The notes under the pieces were generated by a model that had not been told where the DNA came from, did not search any database, and worked only from the letters and a program-made list of their open reading frames with translations. The position numbers and the translations under genes were made by a program. Of a stretch of DNA of 64,000 nt, positions 57,456 through 64,000 are shown one piece after another. Every line of letters begins with the position of its first letter. Within the stretch, counting starts at the first letter, position 1. Source of the stretch: RUG14871 sp045539425 (GTDB taxonomy: Bacteria; Bacillota_I; Bacilli_A; Erysipelotrichales; Erysipelotrichaceae). The stretch is from contig JAZQFH010000021.1 in NCBI GenBank assembly GCA_045539425.1, positions 5,313 to 69,312 on the forward strand, given 5' to 3'.

Positions 57456-58935
57456 AAACTATCTGGGTTATCTGTTGAAGAGTAACCGTCAGTCGCTGAT
57501 CTTCATCTGTATTCTGAACCTTCTGATTCTGGCAATATCGCTGTTCTCCATTCCCAATATCGGAAGCATCTATTTTGCCCAGGTCCTCATCTGTGTGCAT
57601 GCAGGAGTATTATGCTTCTCACTTCCGGCAAGACTCTTCCACTTTGTGCATAACCGCAAGGCGGTCGACACCTTCTTCCCGCTGAGTGTCTCACGCGAGA
57701 AGATGATGCATACGATCCTGGTTTACATGATCGGTGCCGTTCTGATTCCGTTTATTCTGAGCACGTTATGCATCATGGGGTTTGAGATATTCCGGTATCA
57801 CGGAATGCACATGAACTATGCGGCCTTTATCGGAATGATGTCATTGAGCTACAGTGCTCTGATTCTTTTCCACAGCATGGTCTACCTCTTTGCGAACAGC
57901 GTCTTTGACGGGGTGGTCATGATCGGGGCATACACGTTTGTGCCGTTATTGATTTATGTGGTCTGTGCGACGTTTATGGATCATGTCATCTACGCCTATC
58001 AGTATCCGTATCTGAATCAACTGAGTTATCTCTCTCTGACCTTTACCACTCTTGTGGAAGGGCTCAATATGATTTCGAAAGACTTCTTTGCGGTTGATGC
58101 GAATTATCTCAAGTGGCTGCTCTCGATTGTTGTTTATCTGCTTGTCAGCTATTTCGGATTACGCAGGGAGTTTATCGAGCGTAAGACGGAGCGGGCAGAG
58201 GCAATCTCCAATGAGTTCTTCTCTTATCCGCTGATCATTAATCTCTATGCGATCGCGCTGATCTTTGTCTCCGCATTCAACTATCAGAATTCGCTGGAAA
58301 GTTTGCGCTGGGTCTTATTGCAGAACGTGTTTATCTTCACGCTCTATACGGTTGCCAACTTCGTATACAAGCGCAAGATCATGGTAAGCCTCAAGTCTGT
58401 TATCGTCTTTGTCGTATCGCTTGCGGCCTCGCTCCTATTGGTAAGTGCGGCGTACCGGACGGAAGGGTTCCATCTTTCGGAATCCTATAACCACACACCG
58501 GAAACGATCTCCATCTACGCGCATCAGTATGTGACGTATGGCGGCGATGCAGAGAGCAATAACGAGATCCGTAATCTGCTTGTCTCCAAGGGCTACGAAG
58601 CGGACAGCGTCTATGTGGAGTGCAAGGGTGATCTGAAAAAGACAGATGCGCACTATGAAGAAGCAATCAAAACCATCAACGGACTGCGTGATAAAAACGT
58701 CCGTGAGCACTATCATCAGAAAGAGCAGTACTATCTCGGCATGATGAATCTGACGGAGAAAAAGATCAACGGAAGTGCCAAGCGGGATTATGACTATGAG
58801 ATCAATCAGGCATCCGCGCTCACGCTGAGTGAGCTGAAAGAGCTCAACAAATTCTGCGAAGTCAAGATCTATCAGATCTACGACCCGGTGAAGATGGAAT
58901 TCTTCGATGCGAATCTGTCGGATCTATTGAAGTAA
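57448..58935 (+). CDS. ABC-2-type transporter permease
   Basis: A 495-residue membrane protein. About eight membrane spans lie in residues 15-325 (for example IFICILNLLILAISLFSI, MIGAVLIPFILSTLCIMGFEIF, ALILFHSMVYLFANSVF, KSVIVFVVSLAASLLLVSAAY). The last 150 residues form an extracytoplasmic domain with charged sequence. The ATPase at 56571 would drive it. Function in antibiotic or envelope stress is inferred from the GntR-ABC layout. Overlap of 8 bp with the ATPase gene. Confidence 0.82.
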   Translation: MSKNYLGYLLKSNRQSLIFICILNLLILAISLFSIPNIGSIYFAQVLICVHAGVLCFSLPARLFHFVHNRKAVDTFFPLSVSREKMMHTILVYMIGAVLIPFILSTLCIMGFEIFRYHGMHMNYAAFIGMMSLSYSALILFHSMVYLFANSVFDGVVMIGAYTFVPLLIYVVCATFMDHVIYAYQYPYLNQLSYLSLTFTTLVEGLNMISKDFFAVDANYLKWLLSIVVYLLVSYFGLRREFIERKTERAEAISNEFFSYPLIINLYAIALIFVSAFNYQNSLESLRWVLLQNVFIFTLYTVANFVYKRKIMVSLKSVIVFVVSLAASLLLVSAAYRTEGFHLSESYNHTPETISIYAHQYVTYGGDAESNNEIRNLLVSKGYEADSVYVECKGDLKKTDAHYEEAIKTINGLRDKNVREHYHQKEQYYLGMMNLTEKKINGSAKRDYDYEINQASALTLSELKELNKFCEVKIYQIYDPVKMEFFDANLSDLLK

Positions 58936-58941
58936 TACGTT

Positions 58942-58969
58942 AGGGACATGCGCTGCATGTCCTTTTTTT
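58942..58969 (+). terminator. Terminator of the GntR-ABC operon
   Basis: AGGGACATGC, GCT loop, GCATGTCC, T7. Confidence 0.93.
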
Positions 58970-58998
58970 ATGATTTTGGATGCTTTGCGGGTTTTGTT

Positions 58999-59028
58999 AT
59001 TGTTCATAAAAATGAACAATGATAAAAT
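58999..59028 (+). promoter_or_regulatory. Promoter with palindromic operator of the WYL regulator gene
   Basis: -35 TTGTTC (59000-59005), 17 bp, -10 TAAAAT (59023-59028). An inverted repeat with arms ATTGTTCAT and ATGAACAAT around AAAA (58999-59020) covers the -35 and the spacer. Confidence 0.8.
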
Positions 59029-59052
59029 AGATGGTAATAGAAGGTGATACCC

Positions 59053-60024
59053 ATGGAAGAAAAGAAAAAAAATCTGATTGCCGTACTGCACATTTTAAGA
59101 GAATACTCCGATGAAGATCATATTCTGACGCAGAAGATGATTTCCAACAAACTGAATGAACTCTATGATCTGGATCTCGACCGCAGAACCATCTATAAGA
59201 ACATGGAGATTCTGGAGGAATTCGGCTACGATATTTCCGACTACAGCGACAACGGTGTCGGCTATTATCTCGGGGACAGGGAATTCGATAAGAACGAGGT
59301 ATTTTTACTCTGTAACGCAATTCATTCCTCGAACTTCATCCCGCCGCATAATTCCAGGGAACTCATCAAGAAACTTCTGGATACCCAGAGCAAATACAAA
59401 CGGGAAGAATACGAAAAGTTCAATTATGTTGATAACAACAACAAGAAAGACAACAAGGAATTCTTCTGGAACATCGAACAACTCTCCGAAGCCATCACCC
59501 AACATAAAGTCATCTCCTTTGACTATATGCGCTACAACAAAGACAAGGAGTTAGTCAAGCGCAGGGAAGAACCTTACTATGTCTGCCCGTATTATCTGGT
59601 CTATATGAATGAGAAGACGTATCTCATTGCCCAGAGTCTCAACCATCCGGGCTTTGCCCATTACCGTGTGGACCGCATGCAGAAGATCCAGCTGGTCGAT
59701 GATAAGAAATACATCGAACTGGAGAATCCGCAGGATCCGTATCAGTACGCGAAAAACAAGATCTATATGTATGCCGGTGAAAACATCCAGGTTACGATGC
59801 GCTGCGACTACGGCATCCTGGATGATATCATCGATATCTTCGGCAAGGATGTTCCGATCATCGAGGATGATCTGGATCACTTCAAGACAAGAGTTACGGT
59901 CAGCCGTCAGGGCATGATCTATCTTGCCCTTCAGTATATCGAATATCTGGAGATCTTAGAGCCGGAAAGCCTCAGGGAAGATATGAAGAAGTATCTTTTC
60001 AAGGGCAATATGAAATATATCTAA
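59053..60024 (+). CDS. WYL-domain transcriptional regulator
   Basis: A 323-residue regulator. The N-terminal winged HTH reads LIAVLHILREYSDEDHILTQKMISNKLNELYDLDLDRRTIYKNMEILEEFG. The C-terminal half is a WYL domain (ITQHKVISFDYMRYN, then VCPYYLVYMNEKTYLIAQSLNHP, and HYRVDRMQKIQLVD) that in relatives senses nucleic acid or nucleotides. I started at the ATG at 59053 because AAGGTG lies six bases upstream. It lies just behind its own palindromic operator and 12 bp before an unknown gene, its likely partner. Confidence 0.9.
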   Translation: MEEKKKNLIAVLHILREYSDEDHILTQKMISNKLNELYDLDLDRRTIYKNMEILEEFGYDISDYSDNGVGYYLGDREFDKNEVFLLCNAIHSSNFIPPHNSRELIKKLLDTQSKYKREEYEKFNYVDNNNKKDNKEFFWNIEQLSEAITQHKVISFDYMRYNKDKELVKRREEPYYVCPYYLVYMNEKTYLIAQSLNHPGFAHYRVDRMQKIQLVDDKKYIELENPQDPYQYAKNKIYMYAGENIQVTMRCDYGILDDIIDIFGKDVPIIEDDLDHFKTRVTVSRQGMIYLALQYIEYLEILEPESLREDMKKYLFKGNMKYI

Positions 60025-60036
60025 ACAGGAGATTGA

Positions 60037-60867
60037 ATGGATATCAGACATTTCAGCTACATCAATTACGGAGCACTGGATCTGCGCAATATCTACGCTT
60101 ACACCTACGAAGAGCGTGACAGGGAATGGTATGTGAACGGTCACAGAATCTATTCTGAACAGGTACAGATGGATCTTACAAGACTTTTGGAAAGGTATCA
60201 CGTCAGAGAGTGGTGTACGGAAAATAGTGCAGAGCCCGATTTTGACAGTCCTTCTTTCGATCTGGAAGTCGAATTCTATGACGGTGAGAGCTGGAATATC
60301 AGCAGGAGCGCGGATGAGATCGAAGTGTTTCCGCATTTCCTGCATGATTTAAAGGATATCTTTGATCCGTATGTCCGCATGTTTTCCGAAGAGAAGGGCA
60401 GCAAAGAGAACGGCAGATATCTGCAGAGCGTCGGCTGCTGCATCTCGCATAACGGACGCCTGTTCGACTACAACCTCTTTGAGAGCGTCAATGAGCTCTT
60501 TCCGAATTTCCACATCATGATCATCTCCGATACCACGGAGGAGTATACCGGGAATATCGAACATCTGGACCTTTCCAAAGTAGAAGAACTGATCCATCAG
60601 TATGAACTCGTCGCCAAGTTCGGTGAGGAATACGAAGCCCACGTTCCCGATATTGATGAAGATGACCCGCTCGAAGACGGAATCTTACTGGACCTCTGCT
60701 TCTCGGACGGTTCGCTGGTGCAGATCGTGCAGGATTTCAGCGTGATGGAAATCGAGGATTTCACCTATGACTTTATCTCCTTAATGATGGAGATCGTCGA
60801 GGAAAACAGCGACAAGCTGGTGCGCTCCTCGCTCTTTGATGAAGATTTCAAATTGGAAGATAAGTAA
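60037..60867 (+). CDS. Uncharacterised acidic protein, co-transcribed with a WYL regulator
   Basis: A 276-residue acidic cytosolic protein. I do not recognise it. It is rich in Phe/Tyr and Asp/Glu with no membrane segment or signal. The N-terminal FSYINYGALDLRNIYAYTYEERD and the C-terminal half (SDGSLVQIVQDFSVMEIEDFTYDFISLM) look like alternating strand-helix elements and may form two similar halves. It lies 12 bp after the WYL gene with SD ACAGGAGA, so both form one small operon, regulated by the palindrome. Confidence 0.75.
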   Translation: MDIRHFSYINYGALDLRNIYAYTYEERDREWYVNGHRIYSEQVQMDLTRLLERYHVREWCTENSAEPDFDSPSFDLEVEFYDGESWNISRSADEIEVFPHFLHDLKDIFDPYVRMFSEEKGSKENGRYLQSVGCCISHNGRLFDYNLFESVNELFPNFHIMIISDTTEEYTGNIEHLDLSKVEELIHQYELVAKFGEEYEAHVPDIDEDDPLEDGILLDLCFSDGSLVQIVQDFSVMEIEDFTYDFISLMMEIVEENSDKLVRSSLFDEDFKLEDK

Positions 60868-60888
60868 AAAGAGCTCGCTGAGCTCTTT
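60868..60888. terminator. Bidirectional stem-loop between the WYL operon and tmcAL
   Basis: AAAGAGCTC, GCT, GAGCTCTTT: 9-bp perfect stem. It starts right after the stop codon on the plus strand and just after the tmcAL stop codon on the minus strand. Confidence 0.8.
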
Positions 60889-61994
60889 CATTTGATATCC
60901 ATGACAGGCATCCCGATCGCCCGTTTGAGAAATTCATCCTGGTCTATAAAGTGCATGGAATACACAACATCCGCGCGGTACTGCAGTTCACGGTAGGGCT
61001 TCGGAATCTGGTTGAAGCGGGAAGCCACTTTGACTTCCTCTTTTGCCAGCTCCTTTAAATACGCGCGTCCTGTTTCATTGAAGCCGAGCACCTGAATGAA
61101 ATCAATGGGCGGGATCTTGCGGATCTTTTCGCGCTGCATCTGCGTTAATAAGCTAACAAGTGTCCGCTGTATTCTTGAGCGGGTATAGCGGCGCGTTACG
61201 ACATGTGAGAGGAATTCCTCATAATCGACGTAAAGTTCCGCCTGTTTTACCAGGTGATTCTCAATGCCTTCATCCATAAGGAAAAGGGAAGAGAGGTAGT
61301 TCAGATCCAGTGTTAATAGCAGCGTACGGATCATCGGATAATAGTCTTTCATATTAACGATATGATCAGGGTCCAGCTCCATTGCGGCAGCCGAAGAGAC
61401 ATCTTCTCCGTTTAAGAAGGCCTTGCGGATCGCCTTGGCACTCGCCACACTTCCTTCCAGTTTTTCGGAGTGGTACTCCGTGGTGCGCTGAATGCTGTGA
61501 GGGGTAATTCGGGTGTTCTCAAGGGCTTTTAAATAGGAAATGGCCAGAATATCATTCGGCAGATATTCTCTTGCCAAAAGCCCGTATGCTTTCGGGAAGC
61601 TGATTCCCGTCTTCATGTTCTCTTTCAGATTGTCGATTCCGATCGGCATCTGCGCGATTTCCCTGAGTTCCTCGAGGTTATTGCTTTCGCTTCCAAACAC
61701 CATGTCGCTGCAACCCGCCAGATCCAAGATCTTCACTCCCGCAGCGGCAAAATGGGTGGCCGCCTGATTGACATAAAGGAAGGGCAGTTCCAGCACGAGG
61801 TCCACACCGTTAGACAAAGCAGCTTTCGTACGGGCATATTTATCGATGATGGCAGGTTCGCCGCGCTGGGTGAAGTTGCCGCTCATGACCGCAATCAAAA
61901 CATCGCAGCCGCTGATCTTCCGGCTTTCCTCAATATGATATCTGTGTCCGTTATGGAACGGATTGTATTCAACGACGATTCCGCATGCTTTCAT
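60888..61994 (-). CDS. tmcAL: tRNA(Met) cytidine acetate ligase
   Basis: A 368-residue nucleotidyltransferase-fold ligase that puts an acetyl group on the wobble cytidine of elongator tRNA(Met). The active site HxGH-type is in VVEYNPFHNGHRYHI, and AVMSGNFTQRGEPAIIDKYARTKAAL and LELPFLYVNQAATHFA follow. I chose the ATG at 61994, which gives the family start KACGIVVEYNPFHNGH; the upstream ATG at 62036 adds 14 charged residues and lacks support. Confidence 0.93.
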   Translation of the reverse strand: MKACGIVVEYNPFHNGHRYHIEESRKISGCDVLIAVMSGNFTQRGEPAIIDKYARTKAALSNGVDLVLELPFLYVNQAATHFAAAGVKILDLAGCSDMVFGSESNNLEELREIAQMPIGIDNLKENMKTGISFPKAYGLLAREYLPNDILAISYLKALENTRITPHSIQRTTEYHSEKLEGSVASAKAIRKAFLNGEDVSSAAAMELDPDHIVNMKDYYPMIRTLLLTLDLNYLSSLFLMDEGIENHLVKQAELYVDYEEFLSHVVTRRYTRSRIQRTLVSLLTQMQREKIRKIPPIDFIQVLGFNETGRAYLKELAKEEVKVASRFNQIPKPYRELQYRADVVYSMHFIDQDEFLKRAIGMPVMDIK

Positions 61995-62082
61995 AGACTT
62001 TTCCTGTTTCTCTATTACTTTATCATATTTTCTCACAAATCCCCGAATGGTTGTATAATGAAAAAAAGAGGATATTTATCAT

Positions 62083-62985
62083 ATGAAACAACAATTGACA
62101 GTCACCAATGCGCAGGACGGCGTTGTTCTGCACGGAAATCTTTTCTGCGATTCCGCTTCGCCGAAAGGACTCATTTTACTTTTACACGGAATGGCGGAAC
62201 ATAAGGAGCGCTACGCCCATACGATTGAAGTACTTACCAAAGCCGGGTATGCCGTTCTTTCCACGGATGAAAGAGGGCACGGGGAAAGCGCCATCGTCAA
62301 AGGCTATTTTGCCAAGGAAGACGGCTGGATGCGCAATGTGAGAGACCAGCATGCGTTAGTCGAAGAAGCAAGAAAATACGTGAAAGCTCCGCTGATCGTC
62401 TTTGGTCACTCCATGGGAACACTCGTTGCCAGAAGCTTTTTAAAGCGCTATGAAAGCGAGATCACCAAAGTCGTCCTAACAGGCACTCCGTCCAATAACA
62501 AGGCGGTCGGCGTCGCCATTTCGCTCTGCAAGATGATCAAGACATTCAAGGGAGAGGAATACCGCAGCCCGTTACTAAACAACCTCTGCTTCGGCGCATT
62601 CAATAAGGCGGTCGAAAACCCTAAGACGGATTACGACTGGCTGAGCATCAATGAGGAAAATGTCAATGCCTATATTGCGGATGACGATTGCGGTTATACC
62701 TTTACGGTCAAGGGATTCCAGGACATGTTTGAAGGCATGAAGGATGTCTACGGACTGGACGGGTGGAGCGTGAAGAAACCGGCACTGCCGATCCGCTTCT
62801 ATAGCGGCTCACTAGATCCGTGTATGACAAATCTGGACGGGTTGAAAGAAGCAGTCGAGATCTTAAAGAAGCAGGGATATGCGGATGTGGACTACAAGGT
62901 CTATGAAGGCTACCGCCATGAGATCTTAAATGAAGAAATCAGGGATGAGGTCCTTGCGGATATTGTCGGCTTCTTAGGCGCCTGA
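62083..62985 (+). CDS. Alpha/beta hydrolase, monoacylglycerol lipase/lysophospholipase-like
   Basis: A 300-residue serine hydrolase. LLLHGMAEHKERY and LSTDERGHGES give the oxyanion and strand motifs; the nucleophile is in VFGHSMGTLVARSFL; the acid and His are in FYSGSLDPCM and EGYRHEILNEE. It resembles the monoglyceride lipase (PldB-like) group. It is read from its own TATAAT at 62054-62059 and is divergent from tmcAL; no SD stronger than GAGGA is visible. Confidence 0.88.
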   Translation: MKQQLTVTNAQDGVVLHGNLFCDSASPKGLILLLHGMAEHKERYAHTIEVLTKAGYAVLSTDERGHGESAIVKGYFAKEDGWMRNVRDQHALVEEARKYVKAPLIVFGHSMGTLVARSFLKRYESEITKVVLTGTPSNNKAVGVAISLCKMIKTFKGEEYRSPLLNNLCFGAFNKAVENPKTDYDWLSINEENVNAYIADDDCGYTFTVKGFQDMFEGMKDVYGLDGWSVKKPALPIRFYSGSLDPCMTNLDGLKEAVEILKKQGYADVDYKVYEGYRHEILNEEIRDEVLADIVGFLGA

Positions 62986-62996
62986 TAGGAAAAAAC

Positions 62997-63026
62997 TTGT
63001 CAAAGGGAAGCATTCCGATTTATAAT
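62997..63026 (+). promoter_or_regulatory. Sigma-A promoter of yebC
   Basis: TTGTCA (62997-63002), 18 bp, TATAAT (63021-63026). Confidence 0.75.
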
Positions 63027-63061
63027 ATTTAAGTTAAAAAACGATATAAGGAGAGTTATTT

Positions 63062-63784
63062 ATGGGACGTGCACATGAAGTCAGAGCTGCCGCGATGGCA
63101 AAAACGGCAGCGATCAAAACCAAAGTTTATTCCAGATACGGTAAAGAAATCTATATTGCTGCGAAGAACGGTGTGCCTGATCCGGAAATGAACCTCACTC
63201 TGAAACATAAGATTGCCGAAGCAAAAGCCAACCAGGTTCCGGCAGACGTTATCAAAAGAGCCATTGAAAAAGCCAAGGGCGGCTCTGCGGAATCCTACGA
63301 CGATGTACAGTATGAAGGATTCGGTCCAAGCGGATCCACATTCATCGTTCAGTGCTTAACTGACAATACGAACCGCTGCTTTACGGAAGTCCGTAACTGC
63401 TTCAACAAGGCCGGCTTCAATATCGGTCAGAAGGGTTCCGTCAGTTATCTGTATGAAACCAGCGGCGTACTCATCTTTGAAAGTGAAGATGAAGAAGGCA
63501 TGCTCGACGCACTGATCATGGCAGATGTCGATGTGAAGGATCTGAGTGTGGAAGACGGCATCATGACGGTTTACACGGCACCGACGGATTTAAACAAAGC
63601 CAAGGAAGCCATCGATGAAATGATTCCGGACTGCAAGTATGAAACATGCGAAATCCAGATGCTGCCGAACGACTACGTAACGCTGAGTGATGAAGAATAT
63701 GAAAAATTCGAACGCTTCATCCGCTTAACGGATGCCTGCGAAGATATTCAGCATCTTTACCACAACGTTAACGTCAGAGAATAA
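63062..63784 (+). CDS. yebC: YebC/PmpR-family (TACO1-like) translational regulator
   Basis: A 240-residue protein. The start is MGRAHEVRAAAMAKTAAIKTKVYSRYGKEIYIAAK, the family form, and CLTDNTNRCFTEVRNCFNKAGFNIGQKGSVSYL is the signature block. YebC proteins help ribosomes pass proline stretches; earlier work called some of them transcription regulators. SD AAGGAGAG. It is monocistronic with a clear promoter and terminator. The N-terminus reads GRAHEVRAAAMA rather than the more common GRKWANIKRKKA, as in the shorter Firmicute branch. Confidence 0.93.
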   Translation: MGRAHEVRAAAMAKTAAIKTKVYSRYGKEIYIAAKNGVPDPEMNLTLKHKIAEAKANQVPADVIKRAIEKAKGGSAESYDDVQYEGFGPSGSTFIVQCLTDNTNRCFTEVRNCFNKAGFNIGQKGSVSYLYETSGVLIFESEDEEGMLDALIMADVDVKDLSVEDGIMTVYTAPTDLNKAKEAIDEMIPDCKYETCEIQMLPNDYVTLSDEEYEKFERFIRLTDACEDIQHLYHNVNVRE

Positions 63785-63796
63785 AAAATCAAAGAG

Positions 63797-63821
63797 AATG
63801 ACCCGCCGGGTCATTTTTTTT
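63797..63821 (+). terminator. Terminator of yebC
   Basis: AATGACCC, GCC loop, GGGTCATT, continuing T-run of seven. Confidence 0.93.
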
Positions 63822-63826
63822 CGTTG

Positions 63827-64000
63827 ATAATTTATCATAACAAGTGCAACAGAAAAAAAGCGTCCATAGGACTCAAATGTTAAAATGTAAGTGACCAAAC
63901 AAACATTAAGAACAGGAGAGGACTATGAACTATAATCATCTTACCATAAATGAAAGATGTTGTATTTTTCAATTCAAGCAAAGCGGGATGAGCATCAGGC
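63827..64000 (+). mobile_element. Left end of an IS30-family insertion sequence (cut by the window)
   Basis: The IS30-type transposase start at 63925 implies an insertion sequence. The left edge is not certain; TTATCATAACAAGTGC just after the yebC terminator is a possible terminal inverted repeat. The right end is outside the window. Confidence 0.5.
63925..64000 (+). CDS. IS30-family transposase, N-terminal fragment
   Basis: The first 25 codons, MNYNHLTINERCCIFQFKQS then GMSIR, followed by the window end. The opening YNHLTxxERCCIxQFxxxGxSIR is the classic start of IS30 transposases (HTH leader, then DDE core beyond). SD AGGAGAGG lies before the ATG. It is probably intact outside the window. 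Confidence 0.85.
   Translation, partial: MNYNHLTINERCCIFQFKQSGMSIR

Overview
The window comes from a mid-GC Firmicute, most likely of the Erysipelotrichaceae or a close relative. The signs are hrcA-grpE-dnaK-dnaJ under CIRCE, RNase HIII, CvpA-MutS2-UvrC, YdbC, an AsnA-type asparagine synthetase, clean sigma-A promoters and strong AGGAGG ribosome binding sites. The family assignment is inference. Most genes are ordinary chromosomal housekeeping genes packed into short overlapping operons. Several stretches look accessory.

Layout. 1-5.4 kb: a cluster of paralogous surface proteins with three S-layer-homology (SLH)-like repeats. Two of them carry solute-binding-protein-like C-terminal halves, and one copy has collapsed to a 46-residue remnant. 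5.4-6.7 kb: a two-gene toxin-antitoxin-like module (XRE-type regulator plus nucleotidyltransferase-like protein) with a palindrome inside its promoter. 6.8-14.2 kb: the heat-shock operon hrcA-grpE-dnaK-dnaJ-clpB under two tandem CIRCE operators. 14.2-15.2 kb: a lone 3-hydroxyacyl-CoA dehydrogenase.

15.2-25.7 kb is visibly AT-richer, with different codon choices, and is bounded by gene debris: a serine-recombinase fragment on the left, glycerol-dehydrogenase and AlbA_2 fragments on the right. I read it as an acquired island. It holds the most interesting system in the window: a TetR regulator with a long palindromic operator, a Cys-repeat peptide (seven ACGX units), a radical SAM/SPASM maturase, an MDR oxidoreductase, a ferredoxin-nitroreductase fusion, then a zinc-type macrodomain overlapping a class M sirtuin (SirTM). 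No GcvH-L or lipoate ligase, the usual SirTM partners, is present. Next come an AraC regulator, a PTS IIBC and a ChbG/YdjC deacetylase.

25.7-31.6 kb: alpha-glucosidase, HAD hydrolase, then lspA-rluD-rhomboid-dCMP deaminase-glutaredoxin. 31.6-39.1 kb: an AraC regulator divergent from an RbsA-type sugar ABC operon with two permeases, a lipoprotein and a short GH78-like hydrolase, with a cre site in front. 39.2-48.8 kb: rnhC opposite cvpA-mutS2-uvrC, then an M15-like pseudo-peptidase, murI, a phosphodiesterase, a GtrA-like protein and a glycosyltransferase fused to a MarR-like domain. 48.8-55.9 kb: tRNA-Arg, lepA, mazG-like, hemW, asnA, a hydrolase and a ydbC operon. 55.9-59.0 kb: a 27-codon mini-gene with its own promoter, 5' hairpin and terminator, then a YtrA-type GntR/ABC operon. 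59.0-63.8 kb: a WYL regulator with an unknown partner, tmcAL, a lysophospholipase-like hydrolase and yebC. The window ends in the first codons of an IS30-family transposase.

All calls rest on reading the sequence and on remembered family motifs; no database search was run.
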